A stretch of DNA of 64,000 nucleotides from Thiobacter sp. AK1 (lineage in GTDB: Bacteria > Pseudomonadota > Gammaproteobacteria > Burkholderiales > Thiobacteraceae), in NCBI RefSeq assembly GCF_039822265.1, contig NZ_JBAJEX010000001.1, positions 124,001 to 188,000 on the forward strand, read 5' to 3'. The translations under genes were made by a program, and so were the position numbers. This document shows, piece by piece, positions 47,524 through 57,845 of the stretch; the stretch's first letter is position 1, and the number at the start of each line of letters is the position of its first letter. The notes below the pieces were generated by a model. That model did not search any database, had not been told where the DNA came from, and worked only from the letters and a program-made list of their open reading frames with translations.

Positions 47524-50007
47524 CTAGGTCTGATAGCGCCGCGACTTGAACGACGTCCCCTCGCGGAAATGGTCGCCGCCGCCGATCTTGCGGATGTTGG
47601 CCCAGGTGCCCTTGTAGTAGGGAATGTAGTGGCGGTCGGTCCAGTCGGTGACCACGTCGCCGACGATCCCGTTGAACCACCCGAATTGCATGAAGGTGTG
47701 GTTGCGCTTAATGGCGGCATCCGGGTAGGCCATGGCATAGGTGGCCCCGTAGTCGTTGTACAGCTCGACGATGTCGCCCGGCTCCACACCCAGCTCCCTT
47801 GCATCCTGCGGGTTGAGTTCGATGATGGCCACGGGGTAGCGGTCCTTCACGTGGGGGTCGTACTTGTTGTGGTAGCCGGTCTGCCACACCTCGTTCACCC
47901 GACCGTTGTTCACGTAGAAGCGATACTTGGCCTTCTGCGCGGCCACCGGCGCAGCCAGTCCCGGCCATGGGGAAGGCAGGAATTTCGCCTTGCCGTCCGC
48001 GGTGTCAAACTTGTTGTCGGTGTAGAGCATTTCCGTGCCGACCAACTTACCGTCCTTGTATTCCTTGATTGGTAGCTGCACGCCGTTGTTGCCCGCCTTG
48101 CGCAGACGCTCGTAAGTGGCCAGGTAGCCGGTGCCGCCGCCCTGGCTGTCGATGGGCCCGGCGCCCGGCTGGCCAGCGCGGCGGAAGCCGTCATTGAAGG
48201 CATCCTCCTCGGTCTTCCAGTCGAAGCCAGCAAAGCGCGCGGCCATGGCGGCGTTGCCTTCCTGCTCGTACAGGCGCTTCATGGTGTTGGCGATGTCGGC
48301 GGCGATCAGGCAGTCCGGCTTGGCCACGCCCGGCGGGTCCATGAATTTTTCGGAGAGGCGCAGGCGCCGCTCGCCGTTCATGGAGGTGAGGTTCATCTCG
48401 CCCGGATGGGCCGCCGGCAGGGCCACATGGGCAGCGTCCATGACCATGGTCGGGTAGAGATCGATCAGAGTCACGAACAGGCCGCCCTTGTTCATCACCG
48501 CGTCGACGATGGCTTCCACGATGCGCGGCGTGTCGGCGCCGCGCAGCTTGCGCATGGCCTGCTTGACGATCTCGGAGCGACGTAGCACCGCGTTGCGGTA
48601 GGCCTCGGCGTTAAGGGTGGTCTGGAAGGCATTGCAGCCCCAGATGGTGAGCGTGCGGCCCTTGCCTTCGATGATTTCCTTGTCCACGTAGATCATCTTC
48701 TTGCCCGGATAGGGCGGCCGGGCGTAGCCCTCCTGGTGCCCGCCCATGCGCACACAGCCGGTGCCGCGCCGCCCCACGTTGTGGGTGGCGATCACCAGGT
48801 TAAGCAGCGCCGACTGGATCAGGTAGTTGTCGTTGCCCCAGATGATGCCCTTCTCGTAGGTGTGGCAGGTGCGCTTCAGCACGCCGGGCGCCTTCGGTTT
48901 GTAGGCCCATTCCGCATACTGCTTGAGCTTGTCCACCGAGACGCCGGTGATGCGGCTGGTTTCCTCCAGGCTCATGCGGTTGGCCTTCACGGCGTCTTCG
49001 AAGCCCGTGGTGTGCTGGGCGATGAAATCCTTGTCGATCCAGCCCTGCTCCACCACATAGGTGAACACGCCGTTGAACAGGGCAATGTCGGTACCCGGTT
49101 CGAGATCGAGATGCAGCAGCCGGTCCTTGCCCACGGCGGTCTCCAAGATGGTGATGGTGGGCGTGCGGCGCGGGTCGATGAAGACGATGCGGGTGTCGGG
49201 CTGGGGCTCGGCGCCGAAGAATTTCTTCTTCTTGTCGCGGGTTGCGCCCTGCATGTTGGGCAGCAGATGGGCAAGAAAATAATTGGTCTGGGTTTCGTAC
49301 TGGTTCGCGCCCACGGAGACGATGCAGTCGGCGATCTCCGTGTCCTCATAGGAATTGTTCAGCTCGCCGATGCCCATGTCCCGCGTGGCGTGGCACTCGG
49401 AATTGTAGGCCGGCCGGTTGTGGATGCGCACGAATGGCGTCTGGAAGGCGCTGAAGATGAGCTTGCCCGTGCCCCAGGTGTTCTCGAAGCCGCCGCCCGC
49501 CCCCCCATGGTCGAAGACATTGAAGCCCAGCCCGTCCGGACCTTCCTTGTCGAGGATTGCCTTGTGCACGCCGGCGTAGATGGCCAGCGCCTTGTCCCAG
49601 GTGGTGTCCAGCCACTGGTCGCCGGTGTAGAGGCGCGGATAGGCCAGGCGCTCCTTGGTGAGGCCTTCCGGCTGGTACATGTAGGAGGCCATCTTGCCGC
49701 CGCGGGTAGAGGACAGCCCCTGGTTCACCACGCAGCCCTTGTCCGGCACGATCATGATGTTGTAGCGGCGGCCGTCGCGGTCGGTGATGACATTGGTCAT
49801 CGCCGGCGTGAGCGTGGCGGCGAGGGGCGGCAGCTGCTTGCGGAAATCCAGCCCCAGGGCATTCTGGTGGGGCGCTCGGCCGCCCTCCTCGTTCTCCGGC
49901 CATTTGTACACATGGTAACCGCAGCCCACGATGCAGAAGTGGCAGGCCAGGTTGGTCTTCTTCGCCGTGACCGGCGGCAGTGCGATGCGATCGGCGCGTT
50001 TGCTCAT
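47524..50007 (-). CDS. aioA: Arsenite oxidase large subunit AioA
   Basis: An 827-residue molybdopterin oxidoreductase of the DMSO reductase family. The [3Fe-4S] site is [10 protein letters not shown] (C22, C25, C29), with Ser in SSTRGG where other family members have a fourth Cys. Segments [16 protein letters not shown] and HEEGY-type [11 protein letters not shown] fit AioA. It oxidises arsenite to arsenate in the periplasm together with AioB and uses a bis-MGD cofactor. It lacks its own export signal and is carried by the Tat signal of AioB. Ten bp behind aioB. Confidence 0.97.
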   Translation of the reverse strand: MSKRADRIALPPVTAKKTNLACHFCIVGCGYHVYKWPENEEGGRAPHQNALGLDFRKQLPPLAATLTPAMTNVITDRDGRRYNIMIVPDKGCVVNQGLSSTRGGKMASYMYQPEGLTKERLAYPRLYTGDQWLDTTWDKALAIYAGVHKAILDKEGPDGLGFNVFDHGGAGGGFENTWGTGKLIFSAFQTPFVRIHNRPAYNSECHATRDMGIGELNNSYEDTEIADCIVSVGANQYETQTNYFLAHLLPNMQGATRDKKKKFFGAEPQPDTRIVFIDPRRTPTITILETAVGKDRLLHLDLEPGTDIALFNGVFTYVVEQGWIDKDFIAQHTTGFEDAVKANRMSLEETSRITGVSVDKLKQYAEWAYKPKAPGVLKRTCHTYEKGIIWGNDNYLIQSALLNLVIATHNVGRRGTGCVRMGGHQEGYARPPYPGKKMIYVDKEIIEGKGRTLTIWGCNAFQTTLNAEAYRNAVLRRSEIVKQAMRKLRGADTPRIVEAIVDAVMNKGGLFVTLIDLYPTMVMDAAHVALPAAHPGEMNLTSMNGERRLRLSEKFMDPPGVAKPDCLIAADIANTMKRLYEQEGNAAMAARFAGFDWKTEEDAFNDGFRRAGQPGAGPIDSQGGGTGYLATYERLRKAGNNGVQLPIKEYKDGKLVGTEMLYTDNKFDTADGKAKFLPSPWPGLAAPVAAQKAKYRFYVNNGRVNEVWQTGYHNKYDPHVKDRYPVAIIELNPQDARELGVEPGDIVELYNDYGATYAMAYPDAAIKRNHTFMQFGWFNGIVGDVVTDWTDRHYIPYYKGTWANIRKIGGGDHFREGTSFKSRRYQT

Positions 50008-50017
50008 GATCTCCTCC

Positions 50018-50533
50018 TCACAGCACGTTGGCCTGGCGGCCGTAGATGAGACCCTCCACCGCCACGGCGGTGACGGTGTCGGTCTTGGCGTCGTATTGCA
50101 GCACGATCCGGGGCAGGTCTTCGGTGGCCTGGCCGCAGATCATCTGGCCTGAAAGTTCCGCGTCGAAGGTGCTGTAGTGGCAGGGACAGCGGAAGACGCG
50201 GCTGGCGGTGTCGTAGCTCACCGGGCAGCCCATGTGGGTACACAGCGTGCTGTAGGCCACGATGTCCTTGTCCGGTCCCACGCCGCCGGGGACCGCGCGG
50301 CCCATCTTGATGAGGGTGCAGGGGGACGCGGCGTCGGGGAAATTGAAGTTCACCGGCATGTTGGTCCGTAGCTCGCGCGCGCGCGTCACCACTTTGTGCG
50401 GATAGGGCAGCGTCATGCGTCCGACATCGGCGGGCGCCGCCTGGGCCTGGCCCGGCAGGGCCACGGTGGCCACGGTGCCGGCCGCCACGCCGCCACCGAG
50501 CTTCAGGAAGTTTCTGCGGGAAATTTCAGTCAC
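50018..50533 (-). CDS. aioB: Arsenite oxidase Rieske subunit AioB
   Basis: A 171-residue Rieske protein with a Tat signal ([15 protein letters not shown]). Start: GTG 50533 is preferred because GGAGGAG lies 5-8 bases upstream; an ATG at 50548 overlaps that ribosome-binding site. Rieske ligands are in CTHMGC and CPCHYS; both extra cysteines able to form the stabilising disulfide are present. It passes electrons from AioA to a cytochrome. Confidence 0.95.
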   Translation of the reverse strand: MTEISRRNFLKLGGGVAAGTVATVALPGQAQAAPADVGRMTLPYPHKVVTRARELRTNMPVNFNFPDAASPCTLIKMGRAVPGGVGPDKDIVAYSTLCTHMGCPVSYDTASRVFRCPCHYSTFDAELSGQMICGQATEDLPRIVLQYDAKTDTVTAVAVEGLIYGRQANVL

Positions 50534-50591
50534 GGTTGTCTCCTCCATCTGGATTTCGCAGCCCCGGTCCGGGCTGCTGGGGCATTGCGCT

Positions 50592-50607
50592 TGCAAGCTT
50601 CGTACCG
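50592..50607 (-). promoter_or_regulatory. Sigma-54 promoter of aioBA
   Basis: On the minus strand CGGTACGAAGCTTGCA matches the -24/-12 consensus TGGCAC-N5-TTGCA in all but two positions, with GG and GC ten bases apart. It is about 60 bp before the aioB start and fits control by AioR. Confidence 0.8.
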
Positions 50608-50670
50608 GCATAACAACCGCAAGCAAATCAGCGGCTTGGATGAAAAGACGTTTCCGGCTGTTTCGCCGGC

Positions 50671-50686
50671 GTAACAACGGGGTTAC
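50671..50686. promoter_or_regulatory. Candidate AioR enhancer site
   Basis: Inverted repeat GTAAC-N6-GTTAC, with a further GTAAC at 50693-50697, lies about 65-80 bp upstream of the sigma-54 promoter, at the usual position for an NtrC-type activator. Confidence 0.5.
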
Positions 50687-50716
50687 CATGTCGTAACAGA
50701 TACCCGGGCCTTGACG

Positions 50717-51580
50717 ATGCGGCGACTCGTTCACTCTAGGACAATTTGCTGGCTTGTGTGGGGCTGGCTCGCGCTCTTTCCCCTGCCGGCGACGGCGGAT
50801 CCCGCCCCTCTGCGCATCGGCACCACCGCCGTGTTCCTGGACGACCAGATCGGATTCCTGCGGCAGTGGGGCGCCTATCTCGAACGGCGTCTCCAACGCC
50901 CCGTGCGCTTCGTGCAGCGCACCAGCTACCGCGAGATCGTCGATCTGCTGATGAAGGACGACATCGAGTTCGCCTGGATCTGCGGCTATCCCTACGTCCG
51001 TGGCGAGCCCGCCCTCAAGCTGGTGGCCGTTCCGCTGTTCGAAGGCAAGCCCCTGTATCGCTCCTATGTGATCGTGCCCAGCACGGACACCCGCACCCGT
51101 ACCCTGCTCGACCTGCGCGGAAAGATCTTCGCATTCTCGGATCCCCTGTCGAATTCCGGCTGGCTCGTGCCCGAAGCGCGGCTGCGCGAGCAGGGGCTGG
51201 ACCCCGGCCGTTTCTTCGCCCGCACCTTCTTCACCTGGGCCCACCGCCGGGTAGTGGAGGCGGTCGCGGCGGGACTGGCGGACGGCGGCGCCATCGACGG
51301 CTACGTCTACGACACCCTCGCCAAGCTCCACCCGGAACTCACGCGCCAGACCCGGATCGCGGAGCGGTCGCCAAAATTCGGCTTTCCCCCGGTGGTGGCG
51401 GCGCCGGGGGCATCGGCCGCCGACATCACCGCCCTGCGCGCGGCCCTGCTGGGCATGGCAACCGACCCCGATGGCCGCAGCCTGCTCACGCATCTGAATC
51501 TCACCGGCTTCACGGCGGGCAGTCCCGCGCTGTTCGACGGCATTCGCCGCAACCGCGCCTTGGTGGAGGCCCGCCCATGA
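50717..51580 (+). CDS. aioX: Periplasmic arsenite-binding sensor protein AioX
   Basis: A 287-residue PhnD-like periplasmic binding protein with a signal peptide ([10 protein letters not shown]). The mature protein has a single cysteine, C89 in [10 protein letters not shown]; in Agrobacterium AioX a conserved cysteine at this place is needed to bind As(III). Divergent from aioB, overlapping aioS by 4 bp. Confidence 0.92.
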   Translation: MRRLVHSRTICWLVWGWLALFPLPATADPAPLRIGTTAVFLDDQIGFLRQWGAYLERRLQRPVRFVQRTSYREIVDLLMKDDIEFAWICGYPYVRGEPALKLVAVPLFEGKPLYRSYVIVPSTDTRTRTLLDLRGKIFAFSDPLSNSGWLVPEARLREQGLDPGRFFARTFFTWAHRRVVEAVAAGLADGGAIDGYVYDTLAKLHPELTRQTRIAERSPKFGFPPVVAAPGASAADITALRAALLGMATDPDGRSLLTHLNLTGFTAGSPALFDGIRRNRALVEARP

Positions 51581-52983
51581 AATGGCGGGATCTGTCCTAC
51601 CGGCACAAGGTGCCGCTGTCTCTGACGCTGGTGATCCTGGCCACCGCCGGCATCGTCTCCGCGGTCCTGCTCGGCCACGCCTGGCGCGATGCCCGCGACC
51701 AGTTCGTGCAAAACGCCAGCGCCATGGGGCGGGTGCTGGCCCAGGGCCTGACCGGCCCGCTGCTGCACGACGATCTGTGGGCGGCCTACGAGACGGTGCG
51801 CGCTCCCATCGACGGTAATCAGGACGGCCAGCGCTTCATCGTGCTCGACCCGCGCAACCGGGTGTACGTATCCAGCGACCCGCGCGCCATTCGTCCGCTC
51901 ACCGATGCCGCCCGGCTGCCCTTCCTGCGTGCGGCGCTGGCGGCCGATGGGCAGGCAGCACCGGTGCGCGACGACGGCGACTGGCTGTACCTGCAACTGC
52001 CGATCCAGGCCGGCGACGGCACGCGCCTCGGACGCCTGATCCTGGCCTATCATAAGGATCTCGTGCTCCCGCGCTTCCATGCCACCGTGCGCCGCGTGCT
52101 CATTGCCACCGCGGCGGCACTGCTGGTGCTGCTGCCGCTGGGCTGGTATGCGGGCAATGCCCTCGCGGTGCCCCTCATCCGCCTCGCCGGCTGCTTTCAA
52201 CGAATCGGCCAGCAGCCGCTCCGGCAGGAGGATTGCCCGCTCAGCACCGGACAGGACGAGATCGGGCTGCTGGGCCGGCGCTTCCGGGAAATGCTCGGCG
52301 AGCTGGAGGAAAAGCAGCGTCTGCAAAAACAGATGGTCGCCACCCAGCGGCTCGCCGCCATCGGACGCCTCACTGCCGGCATCGCCCATGAGGTCAACAA
52401 TCCCCTCGGCGGCATGCTCAACGCCATCAACACCTACAAGCGCCATGGCTCCGAAGATCCCATCGCCCAACGCACCATCGCGCTGATCGAGCGCGGGCTG
52501 ATCCAGGTGCGCGAGACGGTGGGGGCGCTGCTGGTGGAAGCCAAGCTGGAAAACCACGCGCTCACCGCCGCCGACCTGGAGGATATCCGCACGCTGGTCG
52601 GGCCGGAGCTCAGCCAGCGACGGCGCCATCTGCGCTGGACGTGCGCGGTGCCAGATACCCTGCCGCTGCCTTCCACGCCGGTGCGGCAGATTCTGCTGAA
52701 CTTGCTGCTCAATGCGACTCACGCGGCGGACGGCTACGTGGCCTGCGACATCGCAGCGGACGCCACGGCAGTGACAGTGCGCGTGGAGAACGATGGCCCG
52801 CCGATACCGGCGGCACGGATGGACCACCTGTTCGAGCCCTTTGCCGAGGATGAAGGCGAAGGCCGCGGCCTCGGCCTGTGGATCATCTACCAGCTGGTGC
52901 AGCAACTCAACGGCAGCATCGACTGCGAAAGCGCCGCCGGCCGGACGCTTTTCACGGTGCGCCTTCCCCTGGAGACACGCTGA
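51577..52983 (+). CDS. aioS: Sensor histidine kinase AioS
   Basis: A 468-residue kinase with two membrane helices (about 12-34 and 173-195) framing a periplasmic domain, a HAMP-like region, the phosphoacceptor His271 in [12 protein letters not shown] and an ATPase domain ([25 protein letters not shown]). It should receive the As(III) signal from AioX and phosphorylate AioR. Confidence 0.92.
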   Translation: MKWRDLSYRHKVPLSLTLVILATAGIVSAVLLGHAWRDARDQFVQNASAMGRVLAQGLTGPLLHDDLWAAYETVRAPIDGNQDGQRFIVLDPRNRVYVSSDPRAIRPLTDAARLPFLRAALAADGQAAPVRDDGDWLYLQLPIQAGDGTRLGRLILAYHKDLVLPRFHATVRRVLIATAAALLVLLPLGWYAGNALAVPLIRLAGCFQRIGQQPLRQEDCPLSTGQDEIGLLGRRFREMLGELEEKQRLQKQMVATQRLAAIGRLTAGIAHEVNNPLGGMLNAINTYKRHGSEDPIAQRTIALIERGLIQVRETVGALLVEAKLENHALTAADLEDIRTLVGPELSQRRRHLRWTCAVPDTLPLPSTPVRQILLNLLLNATHAADGYVACDIAADATAVTVRVENDGPPIPAARMDHLFEPFAEDEGEGRGLGLWIIYQLVQQLNGSIDCESAAGRTLFTVRLPLETR

Positions 52984-54302
52984 TGACGCATCCCCCCGTC
53001 TGTCTCGTCGAAGACGACGCAATCATGGGCGAAAGCCTGCTCGACCGCTTCACCCTCGAAGGCATAAAGACCCACTGGTTCCGCACCGGACGCGAGGCCC
53101 TCGCGGCGCTGGAACGTCACGACTACGCGCTGGTGCTGAGCGACATCCGCCTGCCAGACATCGAGGGCGAGACGCTGTTCCGCACCGCCATCGAAAAGTT
53201 GCGCGCGGTGCCGCCCTGGATCTTCATCACCGGCTATGGCTCCATCGATCACGCGGTGTCGCTGCTCAAGCTGGGCGCCATGGATTACATCACCAAGCCC
53301 TTCGACCTGGACGAGCTGCTGATCAAGATGCGCGCCGTCTGCCGTCATTGCGCCGCCGACAACGGCGATCTGCCCATGCTCGGCCCTTCGCCCGCCATGC
53401 GCCGCATCGCGGCAACCCTGCCCCAGCTCGCCCGCAATGCGCGCACCATCCTCATCACCGGCGAGTCCGGCGTGGGCAAGGAAATCATCGCCCAGACCAT
53501 CCATGATCTGGCCCAACCCGGCGCGCCCCTGGTGGCGCTCAATTGCGCCTCCCTCAGCGAAAGCCTGCTGGAAACGGAACTCTTCGGGCATGAGCGGGGC
53601 GCCTTCACCGGCGCTACCCGTAGGCGCCACGGCGTGTTCGAACAGGCGGACGGCGGCACCCTGTTTCTCGACGAAATCGGCGACATGCCCCTGTCCATGC
53701 AGGCCAAGCTGCTGCGGGTGATCCAGGACAAGCGCGTCACCCGGGTCGGCGGCGAAGTGGCCGTGCCGGTGAACGTGCGCCTGATCTGCGCCACCCACCG
53801 CGATTTGCGCGCGCGGGTGGAGAGCGGGGCATTCCGAGAGGATCTCTATTACCGCATCAACGTGATTCACCTGCGGGTGCCGCCGCTAAGGGAGCGGAAG
53901 GAAGACGTGCTGTGGCTCGCCCGCCAGTTTCTGCGGGATTACGCAGCCGAGCATGGCGTGGAACCCAAACAACTATCCCCCGAGGCGGAGCGGGTTCTGA
54001 CCAGCCACCGCTGGCCCGGCAACGTACGCGAGCTCAAGCACGCCATCGAACGCGCCTGCATCCTCACGCCGGGGCCCCTCATCGGCGTCGATTTCCTGCT
54101 GGAGGACGACGCGGAAGCGGGCAGCGAAGGAACGGCGTTCGAGCCGCTGGAAGCCTATCTGCGCCACTGCGAGCTGAGCTACATCCAGCAGGCCCTGGCC
54201 CATTGCGACGGCCAGATCGCGAAGACCGCGGGCGTCCTCGGCATCAGCCGCAAGACACTGTGGGAAAAGCTGAAAAAACTGGGTGTGGGCCAGGGACCCT
54301 GA
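52983..54302 (+). CDS. aioR: Sigma-54-dependent response regulator AioR
   Basis: A 439-residue NtrC-type regulator: receiver domain (phosphoacceptor D54 in VLSDIRLPD), AAA+ domain (Walker A GESGVGKE 160-167; the sigma-54 contact loop GAFTGA 206-211; FLDEIGDMP) and a Fis-type helix-turn-helix at the end (KTAGVLGISRKTLWEKLKKL). Start shares one base with the aioS stop. Converges on acr3 with a 12-bp gap. Confidence 0.93.
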   Translation: MTHPPVCLVEDDAIMGESLLDRFTLEGIKTHWFRTGREALAALERHDYALVLSDIRLPDIEGETLFRTAIEKLRAVPPWIFITGYGSIDHAVSLLKLGAMDYITKPFDLDELLIKMRAVCRHCAADNGDLPMLGPSPAMRRIAATLPQLARNARTILITGESGVGKEIIAQTIHDLAQPGAPLVALNCASLSESLLETELFGHERGAFTGATRRRHGVFEQADGGTLFLDEIGDMPLSMQAKLLRVIQDKRVTRVGGEVAVPVNVRLICATHRDLRARVESGAFREDLYYRINVIHLRVPPLRERKEDVLWLARQFLRDYAAEHGVEPKQLSPEAERVLTSHRWPGNVRELKHAIERACILTPGPLIGVDFLLEDDAEAGSEGTAFEPLEAYLRHCELSYIQQALAHCDGQIAKTAGVLGISRKTLWEKLKKLGVGQGP

Positions 54303-54314
54303 AGCAGCATTCCG

Positions 54315-55391
54315 CTAGCGGGGGGCCGCCCGCTCGTACCAGTCGCGGCTGGCATTGACGATGCGCACCACCGACAGCATCACCGGCACCTCGATCAGCA
54401 CGCCCACCACGGTGGCCAGGGCGGCACCGGACTGGAAGCCGAACAGGCTGATGGCCGCCGCCACCGCCAGCTCGAAAAAATTGCTGGCGCCGATCAGGGC
54501 GGAGGGCCCGGCGACGCAGTGCTCAACCTTGAACTGGCGATTGAGCAGATAAGCCAGACCCGAATTGAAATACACCTGGATCAGGATCGGCACCGCCAGC
54601 ATGGCGATGACCAGGGGCTGCTCGATGATGGCCTGCCCCTGGAAGCCGAACAGCAGCACCAGTGTGAGCAACAGGGCCGACAGCGAGAACGGATGCAGCC
54701 GGTCCAGGGTGCGCTTGAGCGCGGCCTCGCCCCGCGCCAGCAGCCAGCGCCGCCACAGCTGCGCAATGGCCACGGGAATCACGATGTACATCACCACCGA
54801 CAGGAACAGCGTATCCCACGGCACGGTGATCGCCGACAGTCCCAGCAGCAGCGCGACGATGGGCGCGAAGGCGAAGATCATGATGACATCGTTCAACGCC
54901 ACCTGGCTCAGGGTGAAGTGGGGCTCGCCCCGGGTGAGATGGCTCCACACGAACACCATCGCCGTGCAGGGTGCGGCGGCCAGCAGAATGAGGCCGGCCA
55001 CGTAGCTGTCGAGCTGGTCTGCCGGCAGGTAAGGCGCGAACACGTGGCGGATGAAAATCCAGGCCAGCAGCGCCATGGAAAAGGGCTTCACCGCCCAGTT
55101 GATGAACAGCGTGACGCCGATGCCGCGCCAATGGGCGCCGACTTCTCTCAAGGCATGAAAGTCGATCTTGAGAAGCATGGGGATGATCATGACCCAGATC
55201 AGCACCCCCACCGGCAGATTGACCTTGGCCACTTCCATCGCGCCCACGGCGCGGAACACGCCGGGCAGGGCCTGGCCGAGGCCGATGCCCGCCGCGATGG
55301 CAAGAAACACCCACAGCGTCAGCCAGCGCTCGAAGAAGCCCAGCTCGGCCCCGGCCGCGGCGCGGGCGGTGATCTCGCACTGCGCCGTCAT
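54315..55391 (-). CDS. acr3: Arsenite efflux permease ACR3
   Basis: A 358-residue ten-helix transporter of the ACR3/BASS type with the conserved cysteine in AAAPCTAMVFVWSHLTRG, KPFSMALLAWIF and the ALNDVIMIFAFAP loop. It exports arsenite. The start at 55391 (MTAQCEIT) overlaps the arsC stop (ATGA). Last gene of arsR-arsC-arsC-acr3. Confidence 0.93.
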   Translation of the reverse strand: MTAQCEITARAAAGAELGFFERWLTLWVFLAIAAGIGLGQALPGVFRAVGAMEVAKVNLPVGVLIWVMIIPMLLKIDFHALREVGAHWRGIGVTLFINWAVKPFSMALLAWIFIRHVFAPYLPADQLDSYVAGLILLAAAPCTAMVFVWSHLTRGEPHFTLSQVALNDVIMIFAFAPIVALLLGLSAITVPWDTLFLSVVMYIVIPVAIAQLWRRWLLARGEAALKRTLDRLHPFSLSALLLTLVLLFGFQGQAIIEQPLVIAMLAVPILIQVYFNSGLAYLLNRQFKVEHCVAGPSALIGASNFFELAVAAAISLFGFQSGAALATVVGVLIEVPVMLSVVRIVNASRDWYERAAPR

Positions 55392-55840
55392 GGCTTCACG
55401 CCTGCCTCGCGCAGTTTCTTCAGGATGGCGGGCTGCCAGATCGACACCCGGGTGCGGATTTCGTTGCGCACCCGGCGGAAGACCCCGAGCTGCTCTGCCT
55501 CGCTGCACCTCGCCGCGGCCGGATCCTCGAAGCGCCAGTGGATGCGCGCGTTGTCGCCGGGAAAGGTGGGGCAGTTGTCGCGGGCGCGATCGCACACGGT
55601 GATGATGTAGTCGAATTCCTGGTTCAGAAATTCAGTCAGATCTTTGCTGCGCTGGCCCGAGATGTCGATGCCCGCCTCCCGCATCACCTGCACCGCCAGC
55701 GGGTGCAGGGCCTTGGGTTCGGTGCCCGCGCTGAACACCGCGAAATGTTCCTTGCCCATGGTGCGCAGGAAGGCCTCCGCCATCTGGGAGCGGGCGGAAT
55801 TGCCGGTGCAGAGAAACAGCACGCGCACAGGATGATGCAT
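55388..55840 (-). CDS. arsC: Thioredoxin-coupled-type arsenate reductase ArsC (copy 1)
   Basis: A 150-residue low-molecular-weight phosphatase-fold protein with the P-loop LCTGNSARSQMAEAF (C11-x5-R17) and the two further cysteines in TVCDRARDNCP that relay electrons in the Staphylococcus-type ArsC. GGGGAG precedes the ATG at 55840. It reduces As(V) to As(III) for export by ACR3. Confidence 0.92.
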   Translation of the reverse strand: MHHPVRVLFLCTGNSARSQMAEAFLRTMGKEHFAVFSAGTEPKALHPLAVQVMREAGIDISGQRSKDLTEFLNQEFDYIITVCDRARDNCPTFPGDNARIHWRFEDPAAARCSEAEQLGVFRRVRNEIRTRVSIWQPAILKKLREAGVKP

Positions 55841-56000
55841 GGACTCCCCTTCCCCCTTCAGCGACCGATGCCGCGGCCCCTGCCCGGGCGCGCCGCGGAG
55901 CCCGCGACACGGCAAGCGGCCCACGGCGCATGCGCGCGGATGGGCTCCGCCGCTTGGGTTAGGCCTGCATGCAGGCAAAGATTTTCCATGGCCTGCGCCT

Positions 56001-56417
56001 TCATGCGCCCAGCAGGCGGCGCTTGACCTCGGGCACCAGCTTGGCCCGGATCTCGTCCCGCACTTTCAGAAAGCTCTCCAGCGGCTCGCCATGGGGATCG
56101 TGGAAAGGCAGGTGGACGCTGGGGATGGGGCGTGGGAACACCGGGCAGCTCTCCTTGGCGTTGTCGCAGACGGTGATCACCAGATCGATGGGCTCATTGA
56201 TCACCGCGTCCACATCCTTGGGATGGAGGCCGTCAGTGGGAATGCCTGCCAGCCGCAACGCTTCGATGGCGCCCTCAGCCACCTTGGGCTGGGGCCGCGT
56301 GCCAGCAGAGATGGCGCGCACCGCCGGGCCCAGGTCGTGGTTGACCAGGGCTTCCGCCATCTGGCTGCGGCAGGAATTGCCGGTGCAGAGGATGAGTACG
56401 GTCTTGCTGTCGGACAT
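56001..56417 (-). CDS. arsC: Thioredoxin-coupled-type arsenate reductase ArsC (copy 2)
   Basis: A 138-residue paralogue of the preceding gene product with LCTGNSCRSQMAEAL (C11, C16, R17) and TVCDNAKESCP. The P-loop has an extra cysteine compared with copy 1, and the C-terminal half differs (HLPFHDPHGEPLESF), so the pair is not a recent duplication. Start at 56417 follows AAGG; an in-frame ATG at 56441 is possible. Confidence 0.92.
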   Translation of the reverse strand: MSDSKTVLILCTGNSCRSQMAEALVNHDLGPAVRAISAGTRPQPKVAEGAIEALRLAGIPTDGLHPKDVDAVINEPIDLVITVCDNAKESCPVFPRPIPSVHLPFHDPHGEPLESFLKVRDEIRAKLVPEVKRRLLGA

Positions 56418-56454
56418 GCTTGCTTGCCTTTCTATATTCATTTTAATGCATGAA

Positions 56455-56799
56455 TCAGGCGGCACAGGGGGTGCCGCCGCAGGCGCGCTTGACCCGCTCG
56501 CGATCGCTCCGGTAAGGCTCGCTGCGGGCGGCGCCATCCGCTAAAGCGGCTAGGATCTGTAGCGCCCAGAGCGGCATGTCCGGATTGAGCCGGTAGTGCA
56601 CCCAGGTGCCGTGCCTGCGCGACACCACCAGCTGCGCGTCGCGTAGCACCGCCAGATGCCGCGACACCTTGGGCTGGGGCAGCTCCAGCGCGCCGAACAG
56701 GTCACACACGCACAATTCGCCCTGCGCCAGGAGCAGCAGGAGGATGCGGCGACGGGTTTCGTCTGCGCAGGCGTTAGCAATGGCGGCAACATCGATCAT
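56455..56799 (-). CDS. arsR: ArsR-family arsenic repressor (classical)
   Basis: A 114-residue winged-helix repressor starting MIDVAAIANACADETRRRIL. The classical As(III) site ELCVCDL lies in helix 3, followed by LPQPKVSRHLAVLRDAQLV for DNA reading. The ATG at 56799 is favoured since the promoter -10 lies so close that the message would begin there; an upstream ATG at 56808 overlaps the -10. It controls arsR-arsC-arsC-acr3. Confidence 0.9.
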   Translation of the reverse strand: MIDVAAIANACADETRRRILLLLLAQGELCVCDLFGALELPQPKVSRHLAVLRDAQLVVSRRHGTWVHYRLNPDMPLWALQILAALADGAARSEPYRSDRERVKRACGGTPCAA

Positions 56800-56806
56800 G
56801 CCGGCC

Positions 56807-56834
56807 ATTATATTTGTTTCAACGCATATTGCAA
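56807..56834 (-). promoter_or_regulatory. arsR promoter, leaderless start
   Basis: On the minus strand TTGCAA (56834-56829), 16 bp, then a perfect TATAAT (56812-56807). Seven bases later is the ATG at 56799. The spacer TATGCGTTGAAACAAA and flanks contain an ATAT...ATAT symmetry likely bound by ArsR. Confidence 0.7.
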
Positions 56835-56961
56835 GCCGACAAGCGGCGCGTCGAAATGCGTCAGGCTGCGCGGCGGCCAAAGACCGATGAAAAGGGGAAA
56901 GCCGCCGCAGGGCAGTGGTGGAGAAACTGGCAGGCCGGCTCGGCCTGCCGCAGGTGGTTTA

Positions 56962-57459
56962 CTACTGCAGCGCTTCCTTGACGATGTCGCGCAGCAGCTT
57001 CTCGACGTCCTTGAGCGCCTCCTGCGATTGCTTGGAGCCGACCATCTGGAGGCGGCGGAAGGAGACGTAAGTCTTGCCGGGCTCGTTGGGCAGGACGTAG
57101 ATGGAGATCACGTAGGGGCAGAACACGATGTTGTGGGGGTCGGCCTCCATCATCTTGCGTGAGACGGTGGCACTACAGAATTCGATGCCCTCCGCTTTCG
57201 TATAGACCTGCCGGCTGGCGCCCAGGTCCTTGCCCGTGCGTTCCAGCATGTCACCGATGTGAGCCACGTTGTTCACCACCAAGCCGCGGCTCACGAGTGC
57301 CTCCTCGATCAGGGTCTTGACCGTGTCGAAGTCGTCTCGCGCCACGTAAGTCACGCGCACCGGCGTCTCCTCCAAGGGCCTAGGCGCGGCCGCCTGGGCC
57401 CATGGCGCGGCTAAAAGACACGCCAGCAAGCCGGCGCGCAACGGGTTTGGCATGTTCAT
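56962..57459 (-). CDS. Exported DUF302-family protein
   Basis: A 165-residue protein with a signal peptide (LLACLLAAPWAQA) and a DUF302 domain (DFDTVKTLIEEALVSRGLVV; HNIVFCPYVISIYVLPNEP). Two cysteines (EFCSAT, VFCPYV). GGGAG precedes the ATG at 57459. Second DUF302 protein in the window; lies between the ars and Moco operons. Function unknown. Confidence 0.75.
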   Translation of the reverse strand: MNMPNPLRAGLLACLLAAPWAQAAAPRPLEETPVRVTYVARDDFDTVKTLIEEALVSRGLVVNNVAHIGDMLERTGKDLGASRQVYTKAEGIEFCSATVSRKMMEADPHNIVFCPYVISIYVLPNEPGKTYVSFRRLQMVGSKQSQEALKDVEKLLRDIVKEALQ

Positions 57460-57500
57460 GCGATGTTCTCCCATGCAAAAAAGCATAACAGCATCCCCGC

Positions 57501-57845
57501 TCAGGACGCCTTGCAAAGCAGCGCGCGGAAGCGTTCCAGATCAGCTTCGATGGCCTTCTGCGCCTTGGCTTCCATGGCGCGATAACGGCGCAGCACCTCG
57601 CGCCCGAAATCCGTGAGCGCCGCGCCGCCTCCCCGCCTACCGCCGGTGGCCGTGGTGACCAATGGCTCACGGAAGCCCCTGTTCATGGCCTCCACCAGCA
57701 GCCAGGCGCGCCGGTAGGACATGCCCATGGCACGCGCCGCCGCAGAAATGGAACCCTGGTGATCGATTTCTTCCAACAGCGCCGCCTTGCCCGGGCCGAG
57801 CGAGCTTGCGCCCCCGAGCAGGATACGCACCGTGGGCTGTGTCAT
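57501..57845 (-). CDS. ModE-type winged-helix regulator (DNA-binding domain only)
   Basis: A 114-residue protein equivalent to the N-terminal domain of ModE (IDHQGSISAAARAMGMSYRR, AWLLVEAMNRGFREPLV, GGRRGGGAALTDFG). It lacks the molybdate-binding C-terminal Mop domains, so it may sense molybdate through a partner or not at all. Last gene of the mobB-moeA-moaD-moaE operon, overlapping moaE by 4 bp. Confidence 0.85.
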   Translation of the reverse strand: MTQPTVRILLGGASSLGPGKAALLEEIDHQGSISAAARAMGMSYRRAWLLVEAMNRGFREPLVTTATGGRRGGGAALTDFGREVLRRYRAMEAKAQKAIEADLERFRALLCKAS

